From assembly GCF_014695775.1 (NCBI RefSeq), contig NZ_JACJOX010000056.1, positions 1 to 42,175 of the forward strand: a DNA stretch of 42,175 nucleotides, in the 5' to 3' direction. Positions 33,189-40,308 of this stretch are shown here, one piece after another. Made by a program: the position numbers and the translations under genes. Every line of letters starts with the position of its first letter. Within the stretch, counting starts at the first letter, position 1. The notes under the pieces are model-generated. The model saw only the letters and a program-made list of their open reading frames with translations, made no database searches and was not told the DNA's origin. The DNA comes from Leptolyngbya sp. FACHB-60 (lineage in GTDB: Bacteria; Cyanobacteriota; Cyanobacteriia; Phormidesmidales; Phormidesmidaceae).

Positions 33189-33209
33189 CAAGACGGCGGT
33201 GGCGGCTAA
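32936..33209 (+). pseudogene. Detached second copy of the kinase C-terminal domain
   Basis: The second copy stays open and reads GNIINLLTYSPGYTFDRYIN to LPEQDGGGG and TAA at 33207-33209. It has no start codon of its own at the domain border; a TTG at 32904 inside copy 1 is the only nearby one. It differs from copy 1 by Arg to His, Ile to Val and Ser to Pro, plus one inserted residue. It probably carries the ancestral 3' end of the kinase gene and is now untranslated unless the ribosome shifts frame at the junction. Confidence 0.75.
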
Positions 33210-33228
33210 CGTTTAAGGACTCATTCTC

Positions 33229-33383
33229 ATGACCCCAGAGCAGAAAACTCTATCCGCAAACATTTGTCAGTTTGAATTGAATGACTCGGCAGCAGATTTC
33301 CCGTTTTCTGCTCGATTGGCGTAGGAATATCAGCGGACGGCCATCTATACCTATCGGGCAATTCAAGAGTATAAAAGGTTCAC
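33229..33383 (+). pseudogene. 5' relic of a glycine-rich-domain / TIGR04222-type gene
   Basis: From ATG 33229 the frame reads MTPEQKTLSANICQFELND, then FPFSARLA, a TAG at 33322-33324, and resumes in the same frame as EYQRTAIYTYRAIQEYKRF. In the cyanobacterial glycine-rich-domain family this region reads RLA-R-E-N-x-W and continues to EYKRF, so the stop sits where Arg is expected and Asn/Trp have also changed. The homology ends after KRF, near the end of the convergent transporter gene. It is a truncated, mutated 5' fragment. Its N-terminus is related to residues 8-30 of the DUF2207-like protein at 27349. Confidence 0.65.
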
Positions 33384-34282
33384 TGAGTGGGAGTTTCCCC
33401 GGCCCGAGGCCTCAAGAAATCGAGCGTGGCTAACACGGCCCCACCAACGATCAGCGCACAGGCCAACCCCACCGCCGCTGTGGCTTCTGCCCGGCCAGAG
33501 ACAATCAGCAGCAGCGTCGAGAGTAAGGGAGCCGCGTAGGATAACGCCCCGAGCACGCGAATATTGCCGCGTTTTACCCCATAATCCCAGGTAAAAAAGG
33601 CTAGCCCCACCGGCCCCAGCCCCAGGGCGAGAATAGCGGCCCATTCCCACCCTATAGGCACTACCGTTGGTTCAAATAGGGCGTGACAGATCCATGCCAA
33701 CAAGGCTGTGGCCCCACAAAAGCCCCCCACGGCATTGGTCGGAATCGCTCCAAAATATCTGGAGAGAATTGAGTAGCCCGACCAAGTGAGGGCGCAGACC
33801 AGGGCCGCTAGATATCCGGTGGTGTATTGGGCATCAAAGCTGAAGCTCTGACCCTTGGTGACCAGCAGACCCGCGCCGAGAAAGCCTGCGATCGCCCCCG
33901 CCCCATGAAACCATCGCAGCCGCTCACCGGGCAGCAGCGCCGAAAAAAACACAATCAGCAGCGGCCACAGGTAGGCGATTAAACTCGCCTCCACCGCCGG
34001 GGCGTGGCGCAGCGCCATGAAATAGAAAAAGTGGTAGCCAAACAGCCCAACGATACCCAATGCCCAAACCCGCCAGGGCAGCCGCAGGTGGCGCAGCACA
34101 TTGCCCCCCGCCCGTACCCAGGCTACCAGGCCAATGAAGAATGCGATTGTGAATGCCATCGCCGTCAGCTGAAAGGGCGGCACCGTGCCGCTCAGATCAG
34201 TCAGCAGGGCTAGGGTGGCCCACATGAGCACCGCTGAAAATCCGATGATGGTCGGCTGTCGTTGATCATGGGCTGGTTCCAC
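33380..34282 (-). CDS. DMT-family (EamA) transporter
   Basis: A 300-residue drug/metabolite transporter with ten predicted helices in two EamA repeats. The first repeat runs from GFSAVLMWATLALLTDL to HAPAVEASLIAYLWPLLIVF; the second begins GYLAALVCALTWSGYSILSR and contains LGLGPVGLAFFTWDYGVKRG. The pattern is closest to YddG-like exporters of aromatic amino acids, but the substrate is unproven. The start is GTG 34282 with AGAGAG upstream. It is convergent to the gene relic at 33229 and divergent from the fetA-like gene 86 bases away. Confidence 0.9.
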   Translation of the reverse strand: MEPAHDQRQPTIIGFSAVLMWATLALLTDLSGTVPPFQLTAMAFTIAFFIGLVAWVRAGGNVLRHLRLPWRVWALGIVGLFGYHFFYFMALRHAPAVEASLIAYLWPLLIVFFSALLPGERLRWFHGAGAIAGFLGAGLLVTKGQSFSFDAQYTTGYLAALVCALTWSGYSILSRYFGAIPTNAVGGFCGATALLAWICHALFEPTVVPIGWEWAAILALGLGPVGLAFFTWDYGVKRGNIRVLGALSYAAPLLSTLLLIVSGRAEATAAVGLACALIVGGAVLATLDFLRPRAGETPTQ

Positions 34283-34368
34283 GGCGATCTCTCTAGCACA
34301 TCCCTTAGCTGTGTATTGTAGAAAAGTCGTGGCCGTAAACGATTTCGGGGCAGAATTTACAGGTAACG

Positions 34369-35025
34369 ATGGCGCAGAACCAACCCCTGTTGTCGGTTGA
34401 AAATTTAGCTCGCCAACTGTCAGAGCGGTGGCTGTGGCGAGGGGTGAGTTTCAAGTTAATGGCTGGCGACTGTGTGGGTTTGGTGGCCCCTTCCGGCGCG
34501 GGCAAAACCTTGCTGATGCGCAACCTGGCGCTGCTCGATCCAATTCAGCAGGGAGAAGTCAGGTTTGAGGACAAAACCCCGTCTGAGTGGGGGCTACCCG
34601 CCTACCGTAGCCGAGTGATGGTTGTACCCCAGCGGGCGATCGCCCTCGACGGCACCGTACAGGACAACCTCGAACAGGTGTTTGACCTCGGCATTTACAG
34701 CGATCGCCGCTTTGACCCGACCATCATTCAAACTTGGCTGCAAAAGCTCGGGCGAAACCCAGAATTCCTCAATCTACAGGGCTCTCGGCTCTCGGGCGGC
34801 GAAGCGCAGATCCTAGCCCTGTTGCGAGCCTTGCAGCTCGATCCCCAGGTGCTCTTGCTCGATGAGCCAACTGCCTCCCTCGACGGGGCGACCATGGCCC
34901 AGGTAGAAGCCTTGCTGCACGACTGGCTCCAGCATTCCAACCGCGCCTGTCTGCTCACCAGCCACGACACCGAGCAAATTCGCCGAGTCACCCATCGCCA
35001 GCTCAACCTAGGGGAATTTGTGTAA
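34369..35025 (+). CDS. fetA: ABC transporter ATP-binding protein, FetA-like
   Basis: A 218-residue ABC ATPase. Walker A APSGAGKT (40-47), Q-loop VVPQRAIAL, signature LSGGEAQ, Walker B VLLLDEPTASLD and the switch His (LLTSHDTEQ) are all present. The partner downstream is a UPF0014/FetB permease, as in the FetAB system linked to iron export and oxidative-stress resistance in E. coli. The short size is normal for FetA. The 90-base gap to fetB is filled by a non-coding repeat, but both genes face the same way and are probably co-transcribed. Confidence 0.85.
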   Translation: MAQNQPLLSVENLARQLSERWLWRGVSFKLMAGDCVGLVAPSGAGKTLLMRNLALLDPIQQGEVRFEDKTPSEWGLPAYRSRVMVVPQRAIALDGTVQDNLEQVFDLGIYSDRRFDPTIIQTWLQKLGRNPEFLNLQGSRLSGGEAQILALLRALQLDPQVLLLDEPTASLDGATMAQVEALLHDWLQHSNRACLLTSHDTEQIRRVTHRQLNLGEFV

Positions 35026-35032
35026 GCGGCTG

Positions 35033-35110
35033 TAGGGTGCAAGGTGTAAGGTGCAGGGGGCAGCCCTGAACCCTATACCTTGCACCCCCTAAACCCTATA
35101 CCCGCTCCCC
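35033..35110. repeat. Low-complexity intergenic repeat between fetA and fetB
   Basis: Alternating words of the type TAGGGTGCAAGGTG and their complement-like CCTTGCACCCCCTAAACCC, so that the two halves can pair (TGCAAGGTGTAAGG with CCTATACCTTGCA). Similar CCCTAGACCC words occur at about 10018-10035. No gene. Confidence 0.55.
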
Positions 35111-35115
35111 GGCCT

Positions 35116-35919
35116 ATGGAAACCGATTACATTGCCATTAGTTACGGGCAGTTGGCCCTGGCAGCGCTGCTGATTGTGGTGAATGTAGGTCTATCGGCGG
35201 TGTTGCGGCTCGGGCTGGGTCAGTCGCTGCTGATCGCTGCCCTACGCATGGTGGTGCAGCTGTTGCTGATTGGCTTTGTGCTGGAGTGGCTGTTTACCCA
35301 AGACAATGCCCTAATCATTCTGGCGATCGCGCTAGTGATGACGGCGATCGCGGGCGTCTCGGCCGTCAACCGCACCCAGCGCCGCTTTGTGGGCATCTAC
35401 TGGCACAGTCTGCTGTCGGTGCTGGCGGCTTCGGCGCTGGTGACGGGCTTTGCCATGGTCGGCATCATTCGGGTACAGCCCTGGTACGACCCGCAGTACC
35501 TGATTCCGATGCTGGGCATGGTGCTGGGCAACACCCTCAACGGCATCTCCCTGGGGCTAGACCGCTTTATGGAAGGGCTCACCACCCAGCGCGACCAGGT
35601 CGAAACCTTACTGGCCCTGGGGGCCACCCGTTGGGAAGCCGCCCATCCTCAGGTGCGCAACGCTATTCGCGTCGGCATGATCCCTACCATCAACTCGATG
35701 ATGGTGATGGGCTTGGTCAGCCTGCCGGGCATGATGACCGGCCAAATTTTGGCTGGGGCTAACCCCATTGACGCGGTGCGCTATCAGATTGTGATTATGT
35801 TTATGATCGCCGCTGGAGCCGCCCTGGGGATTTTTGGCGTGGTGCTGCTGGCTTATCGCCGCCTGCTCAGCCCCGACCACCAGCTCCGGCTCGACTATCT
35901 AGAAAAAACTTGGCAGTAG
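35116..35919 (+). CDS. fetB: ABC transporter permease, FetB (UPF0014) family
   Basis: A 267-residue membrane protein with about seven helices and the UPF0014 signatures: LRMVVQLLLIGFVLEWLF, the PMLGMVLGNTLNGISLGLDR segment, the coupling region ETLLALGATRWEAAHP and GLVSLPGMMTGQILAGANPI. It partners the FetA-like ATPase. FetAB has been linked to iron homeostasis; the direction and substrate here are inference. The start is ATG 35116; an upstream ATG at 35080 falls within the intergenic repeat and is rejected. Confidence 0.9.
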   Translation: METDYIAISYGQLALAALLIVVNVGLSAVLRLGLGQSLLIAALRMVVQLLLIGFVLEWLFTQDNALIILAIALVMTAIAGVSAVNRTQRRFVGIYWHSLLSVLAASALVTGFAMVGIIRVQPWYDPQYLIPMLGMVLGNTLNGISLGLDRFMEGLTTQRDQVETLLALGATRWEAAHPQVRNAIRVGMIPTINSMMVMGLVSLPGMMTGQILAGANPIDAVRYQIVIMFMIAAGAALGIFGVVLLAYRRLLSPDHQLRLDYLEKTWQ

Positions 35920-36141
35920 CTAGCAGAGGCGATCGCCCGTCAACGACCCGTCCACCAGCGAATTCACCGTCAAGTTTCAGGCTGAAGTAACCACGGGGAT
36001 CTGGTTAGGTTAAATGGGATCATAGTGAACGTATCTATATAGTCAAGCGCAGCTTCTTGGGGGCAACGGCAAGACAGCGTGCAATCTCGGGTTTACAACA
36101 CCGTTAGAACCTCCATTACCCATTTGTAGAAGAACCGTTCT

Positions 36142-36918
36142 ATGACTACTCCCCTCCATGTTTTAGTCACTGGTGCCACGGGGCGCACCGGAGCGATCGC
36201 TGTCCAAAAACTTCAGCAGCGGCCAGAGCAGTTTGTGGCCAAAGGCTTTGCCCGCTCTGAGGCGAAGGTGCAAGAACTGTTTGGCACAACAGACGGGTTT
36301 TACTTGGGGGATGTGAGCGATCGCGATCGTCTCCAAACCGCTCTAGCAGGCTGCGATGCCCTAGTTATTCTCACCAGCGCCGTACCCCAAATGAAAGCTC
36401 CACCAGAACCGGGGCAGCGGCCAGAGTTTACCTATCCCGAAGGGGGAACCCCTGAGCAGGTAGACTACCACGGTCAGATCAACCAAATTGAAGCCGCAAA
36501 AGCCGCCGGAGTCAAACACATCGTCCTCGTCGGTTCCATGGGTGGCACCAATGAGCAACACCCCCTCAACCGCATGGCCAACGGCAACATTCTGATCTGG
36601 AAGCGCAAGGCAGAAGCCTACCTAATCGACTCCGGCCTCGACTACACCATCATTCGGGCAGGGGGGTTGCAAGATCAGCCGGGGGGCCAGCGCGAGCTGA
36701 TCGTCGGCAAAGATGACCAGTTGCTGGCCAATCCTCCTGACGGCATTCCTACCTCTATTCCCCGTGCTGATGTGGCAGAGGTGGTGGTGCAAGCGTTGCT
36801 AGCGCCCGCCGCCCGCAATAAAGCCTTTGATGTGATCTCTAAACCAGAGGGCACGCCTGGGGCCGTAGTCACCACAGATTTTGACGCTCTCTTTGCCCAG
36901 ACCACACCAGGTTTCTAG
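36142..36918 (+). CDS. Atypical SDR, NAD(P)-binding protein
   Basis: A 258-residue Rossmann-fold protein of the atypical SDR_a5-like group. It has the cofactor loop VLVTGATGRTGAIAVQKL, an Arg in FARSEAKV suited to NADP, the segment DALVILTSAVPQM, and HIVLVGSMGG with KRKAEAYLIDSGLDYTIIRA. The canonical Tyr-x3-Lys active site is replaced, as usual for this group, whose members bind NADP and act as reductases or regulators. Plant homologues (At5g02240-like) exist. The substrate is unknown. It is preceded by 222 bases without a gene, in which no promoter was confidently placed. Confidence 0.88.
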   Translation: MTTPLHVLVTGATGRTGAIAVQKLQQRPEQFVAKGFARSEAKVQELFGTTDGFYLGDVSDRDRLQTALAGCDALVILTSAVPQMKAPPEPGQRPEFTYPEGGTPEQVDYHGQINQIEAAKAAGVKHIVLVGSMGGTNEQHPLNRMANGNILIWKRKAEAYLIDSGLDYTIIRAGGLQDQPGGQRELIVGKDDQLLANPPDGIPTSIPRADVAEVVVQALLAPAARNKAFDVISKPEGTPGAVVTTDFDALFAQTTPGF

Positions 36919-36924
36919 CAGGCC

Positions 36925-37308
36925 TCAAGTCGTGGGGTCAGAAACCGCTGTTGCAGCCAGCTTTCGCTCACGCACAAACATAAATAGCGCAAAGCCAAAG
37001 GCAAAGGAGATAGCAAACATCAGAGCAATATAAATGCCCCAGAGCCTGAGTTTCAGCCGCCGCCCCTCCGACACAATGAATGTGATCACCAGCAGCAGCG
37101 CAATGGTGAGATCGACGGCGACAAAGCTAGAGGCTGGGTTAGCCCAGACTTGCTCAATAAAGGCAGATAGGTCAAAGTTCAGTAGGTTGGTGGCGGTGAA
37201 CTCACCCTTGGTGGCAATGGTGAACTGTACCAGGTAATAGTTTGTCCAGACGAAGCCGATCAGGGTCAGCACGGCATAGATAGCTTGACGAATGAGGGTT
37301 CCAGGCAT
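36925..37308 (-). CDS. DUF2834 membrane protein
   Basis: A 127-residue membrane protein with three helices: IYAVLTLIGFVWTNYYLVQF, SSFVAVDLTIALLLVITFIV and IYIALMFAISFAFGFALFMF. The pattern with EGRRLKLRLWGIYIA after the second helix is that of DUF2834, a small family of unknown function. It is convergent to the SDR gene with six bases between stops. The 124-base gap upstream (37309-37432) holds nothing recognisable. Confidence 0.82.
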   Translation of the reverse strand: MPGTLIRQAIYAVLTLIGFVWTNYYLVQFTIATKGEFTATNLLNFDLSAFIEQVWANPASSFVAVDLTIALLLVITFIVSEGRRLKLRLWGIYIALMFAISFAFGFALFMFVRERKLAATAVSDPTT

Positions 37309-37432
37309 GGGTAAAACTCGGTAAACTTGGCCTGTTTATTGTCTCAAGTGATGGCTCTAACAGGGCTCTGCGAGTTACGTCAACTGCTTAAGTCAGGCGG
37401 TGGGTCTCAGACGTGCTCTATACCTGCGATCG

Positions 37433-37663
37433 CTACTCTGAAAGGCGGCAGCGGCTAAAATCGATTTGGGGCCCGGTGGAATACTGCACTAGACTGCGCC
37501 CGGCAGCCAGGGCCGCACTGCTGGTGGCATAGGTTTCGCCATCGTTGAGGATCGACAACTCAGGCGTTATCACCCAGCAGCAAAAGCCCGTCGAATGTCG
37601 ATGAGTCACAGCCACAAGCCAATCTGCCAGGGCAATTAGAGTGTTGAGTTGTTCAGGTGCCAT
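37433..37663 (-). CDS. Small hypothetical protein
   Basis: A 76-residue soluble protein, rich in Ala, Leu and Ser, with HRHSTGFCCWVITPELSILN and a C-terminal QIDFSRCRLSE. Its start ATG 37663 has a very strong Shine-Dalgarno (GGAGGAGG with the ATG seven bases on), so it is very probably translated. It was not matched to a known family. It is divergent from recA, and the 173-base gap holds the recA promoter. Confidence 0.7.
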   Translation of the reverse strand: MAPEQLNTLIALADWLVAVTHRHSTGFCCWVITPELSILNDGETYATSSAALAAGRSLVQYSTGPQIDFSRCRLSE

Positions 37664-37746
37664 AACTAACCTCCTCCATCGGTTTGGGAGGCTTAACTAC
37701 AGGAAAACCGAGTTCAGAAATGCTGGACGAACTAGATAGCTACCTA

Positions 37747-37792
37747 TTGCGATCTAGGTCAATTGTACTATAATGGTTGTCGTGAAGACAAC
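37747..37792 (+). promoter_or_regulatory. Putative recA promoter with inverted repeat at the start site
   Basis: A perfect -10 TATAAT (37769-37774) is preceded after 16 bases by TTGCGA (37747-37752) as a plausible -35. Just downstream GTTGTC-GTGAA-GACAAC (37776-37792) is a perfect 6-bp inverted repeat over the expected transcription start, suited to an operator or a 5' hairpin. No match to the cyanobacterial LexA consensus was found. Confidence 0.55.
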
Positions 37793-37836
37793 TGTTCTGG
37801 GGTTCAGGCGTCTTGTCCTAAAGCATTGAGGCGACT

Positions 37837-38919
37837 ATGGCGGCAAAGAAAGGCGGAAGCAAAGAGCAAAGCGAAAAGGAAAAAGCCCTCACCATGGTGC
37901 TGGGCCAGATTGAGCGCAACTTTGGCAAAGGCTCCATCATGCGCCTAGGCGATGCTGCCCGCATGAAAGTTGAAACGATTCCCACTGGCGCACTAACCCT
38001 CGACCTAGCCCTGGGTGGCGGCCTGCCCAAGGGACGCGTCATTGAGATTTATGGCCCTGAGAGCTCGGGTAAAACCACCGTGGCTCTGCACGTGCTGGCC
38101 GAAGTGCAGAAAACGGGTGGCGTAGCGGCCTTTGTGGATGCTGAGCACGCCCTCGACCCGATCTACGCCGCCGCCCTAGGGGTCAACGTCGAAGAGCTGC
38201 TGGTATCTCAGCCCGACACGGGTGAGATGGGGCTTGAGGTGGTGGATCAGCTGGTGCGATCGTCGGCTATTGATGTTGTTGTGGTTGACTCCGTAGCCGC
38301 CCTCGTACCCCGAGCTGAGATTGAAGGCGAAATGGGCGATGCCCACGTAGGTCTTCAGGCGCGACTCATGAGCCAAGCCCTGCGGAAGATCACCGGCAGC
38401 ATCGGCAAGTCGCAATGCACAGTCATCTTCTTGAACCAGCTGCGCCAGAAGATCGGCATCTCCTACGGCAACCCCGAAGTTACCACCGGGGGCAACGCGC
38501 TGAAGTTCTATGCCTCAGTACGCCTCGACATTCGCCGCATTCAAACCCTAAAGAAGGGCACTGAAGAGTACGGTATTCGCGCCAAGGTCAAAGTGGCTAA
38601 AAACAAGGTGGCCCCACCCTTCCGCATTGGTGAGTTTGACATTCTCTTTGGCCAGGGCATTTCGACCATGGGCTGCTTGGTTGACCTAGCGGAGCAACAC
38701 GGCGTGATCGTCCGGAAAGGGGCCTGGTACAGCTATGAGGGCAACAACGTTGGCCAGGGGCGCGAGAACACGATTCAGCGCCTGCAAGAGGATGCTGAGT
38801 TCGCCGCCAAGGTTGAAGCCCAGGTGAGAGAAAAGCTCGAAATTGGTGGCTCGGTGGCTGATATAGCCGACGTGGAGATCGAGGTCGAAGACGAAACCTA
38901 CCTAGATGAAGACGAGTAA
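37837..38919 (+). CDS. recA: Recombinase RecA
   Basis: RecA forms filaments on single-stranded DNA and carries out strand exchange and SOS signalling. The 360-residue protein shows Walker A GPESSGKT (73-80), the Walker B region AIDVVVVDSVAALVP, loop L1 EGEMGDAHVGLQARLMSQAL, the L2 loop GNPEVTTGGNALKFYAS and the C-terminal acidic tail EIEVEDETYLDEDE. The N-terminus is lysine-rich as in cyanobacterial RecA. The start ATG 37837 follows GAGG. It is monocistronic: own promoter and a terminator 28 bases after the stop. Confidence 0.98.
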   Translation: MAAKKGGSKEQSEKEKALTMVLGQIERNFGKGSIMRLGDAARMKVETIPTGALTLDLALGGGLPKGRVIEIYGPESSGKTTVALHVLAEVQKTGGVAAFVDAEHALDPIYAAALGVNVEELLVSQPDTGEMGLEVVDQLVRSSAIDVVVVDSVAALVPRAEIEGEMGDAHVGLQARLMSQALRKITGSIGKSQCTVIFLNQLRQKIGISYGNPEVTTGGNALKFYASVRLDIRRIQTLKKGTEEYGIRAKVKVAKNKVAPPFRIGEFDILFGQGISTMGCLVDLAEQHGVIVRKGAWYSYEGNNVGQGRENTIQRLQEDAEFAAKVEAQVREKLEIGGSVADIADVEIEVEDETYLDEDE

Positions 38920-38946
38920 ACTCGGCATCATCCCAGGCAGTACTCC

Positions 38947-38985
38947 AAAAAGCCCAGCTTCTCAATGGTGAGGATCTGGGCTTTT
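38947..38985 (+). terminator. Rho-independent terminator of recA
   Basis: AAAAGCCCAG and CTGGGCTTTT form the stem, with an inner CTCA-ATGG-TGAG hairpin. The flanking A and T runs make it suitable for either direction. Confidence 0.9.
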
Positions 38986-39020
38986 ACCTTACACTCGGCT
39001 TGGGCTAGAGCCTCCATTAG

Positions 39021-39143
39021 CTAGCCCATAAGGGTGGTGTCGTGCTGCACGCTGAAACCAAACCGTTCACCGCTGGCATCCACCCACAGCCGATTGAGGG
39101 TTTGCAGCACCTCGGGTAGAATATTGGTGGCCAGCAGAGTGCC
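39021..39143 (-). pseudogene. GUN4-like C-terminal fragment
   Basis: A 40-codon frame on the minus strand reads GTLLATNILPEVLQTLNRLW, then VDASGERFGFSVQ, and stops with TAG. The LW-V-x-x-S-x-x-R-F-G-F-S-V-Q pattern is that of the end of GUN4 domains, which bind porphyrins. It is in the same frame as, and follows after one TAA, the membrane protein gene upstream, from which it is separated by only three codons. There is no start codon of its own. It is either a relic of a separate gene or a former C-terminal part of that protein. Confidence 0.5.
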
Positions 39144-39152
39144 CCAAACCTT

Positions 39153-39788
39153 TTATACCTGCTCCTTTAGGGGGGAATAAGGCCCCACTAACCAAAGTCC
39201 TGTGATCAAGCCATAGGCGGCCAAGCCTAAGCCATGGACCAAACCCATCAACGTCTGCGGCAGGCTCTGACATAGGGCTGCGCACAACGTTGCACTAACA
39301 CCGCCGCTCACCGCGATACCGAGCAGGCTGACCCCCAGCCAGCCCCATATCTGGCGATTTTCCTGGGCTAAAACACTGCGCCCGGTGCGGTGGCTCAAGA
39401 TCAGCATTTGGGCGATCGCCATACCCCAAATCATCAGTGGCCCAGTTACTACAAGCAGCCAAAACACCTCCCACAGGCCAAAAGTGCGCCATAGGGCATT
39501 GGCCACCGGGTTATAAATACTCTGCATCAGCGATTGCAGCAAGGTGCTAACGATCCAGCCCAGGGTACTCGCCAGGGGCCACCAGCGAAAGCCACCCATG
39601 GGCCTTAGTACAAACCACTGCACCGTCCCCACAATGGCTCCAGTCAGAATTAAGGTGGCTATAAATTGCGGGCCGTTGTTTTCTAAAAAGCCGACAAAAA
39701 AGCCGCCCACCAGGTTGGCCAGCACCCAGGCCGGCAGAAATATAGCCGCCCGAGACCTGGAGGCGATCGCTCGATTAGACGCGTTCAT
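39153..39788 (-). CDS. Polytopic membrane protein, unknown function
   Basis: A 211-residue protein with about five hydrophobic segments (FLPAWVLANLVGGFFVGFL, FIATLILTGAIVGTVQWFVL, ASTLGWIVSTLLQSLM, FWLLVVTGPLMIWGMAIAQM, GWLGVSLLGIAVSGGVSATL, LGLAAYGLITGLWLVG). No family was recognised; the GxxxG-rich helices suggest tight packing. The start ATG 39788 overlaps the stop of the upstream frame as ATGA, a sign of translational coupling. The TAA at 39153-39155 is followed in frame by a GUN4-like fragment, so the protein may once have been longer. Confidence 0.7.
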   Translation of the reverse strand: MNASNRAIASRSRAAIFLPAWVLANLVGGFFVGFLENNGPQFIATLILTGAIVGTVQWFVLRPMGGFRWWPLASTLGWIVSTLLQSLMQSIYNPVANALWRTFGLWEVFWLLVVTGPLMIWGMAIAQMLILSHRTGRSVLAQENRQIWGWLGVSLLGIAVSGGVSATLCAALCQSLPQTLMGLVHGLGLAAYGLITGLWLVGPYSPLKEQV

Positions 39789-40090
39789 AACTGCAACCCC
39801 TCAATAATGGTGTCTAGATGAGGCTCAAACGCCCCTACCGCCGCCTCGTCCGAAAAAGACCCGCTGGGGTAGCCGCTAATGACCCCAGTGACAAACACGT
39901 GCACCAGGTTGCCGTCGGTAGCCACATAGCCTATCCCCCGGTCAAACAATGCCCCGTTGGGGTGGGTGATGGTGTAGCCGAGGTATGACAGAATTTTGTG
40001 TTGTCCGTCTCTATGATCATCTGGTGCTTGACGTAGTCGGGGATGGTTACCAGAACTGAAACGCGAGACCCCAAAATCGGCCCTTTAGGG
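39785..40090 (-). pseudogene. Frameshifted small gene coupled to the membrane protein gene
   Basis: On the minus strand one frame reads VSVLVTIPDYVKHQMIIETD. After a shift at the A-run near 39991-39997 the coding sense continues in another frame as ILSYLGYTITHPNGALFDRG, GYVATDGNLVHVFVTGVISG and FEPHLDTIIEGLQL, ending TGA at 39785-39787. The TGA overlaps the ATG of the membrane protein gene (ATGA). The composition of both halves looks coding. The true 5' end is not clear. A one-base slip in the homopolymer would explain the break, either a real mutation or a sequencing error. The family was not recognised. Confidence 0.6.
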
Positions 40091-40177
40091 GCGAGAGGCG
40101 ATCGCATTGGCTCAACGAGAAGCGCGATCCGACGGCAGAAATTGTCTCTTGCCAGGCAACGAAATTTGATCAGCCCA

Positions 40178-40192
40178 TAGGGTGGGCACTGC
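40178..40192. repeat. Half copy of the GTAGGGTGGGCA palindrome
   Basis: TAGGGTGGGCACTGC matches the left half and centre of the palindrome at 21948-21968; the right half is lost. It lies in the gap between the frameshifted gene and the ABC transporter, in which no other feature was identified except a HIP1 site near 40099. Confidence 0.5.
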
Positions 40193-40308
40193 AAGCGATT
40201 CATCCCAAGCTTGTGCTGAGTCAATCGCGCTCAGACCACGCCGACCAATCGGCAAAAAACTTTAAGATAAGTAAAGACTCTACCTATCGCTGAGAGCTTA
40301 ATCCTGTC

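Noticed and set aside
37762..37785. LexA box in the recA promoter (TGTAC near the -10)
   Set aside because: The second half-site is absent at the required distance.
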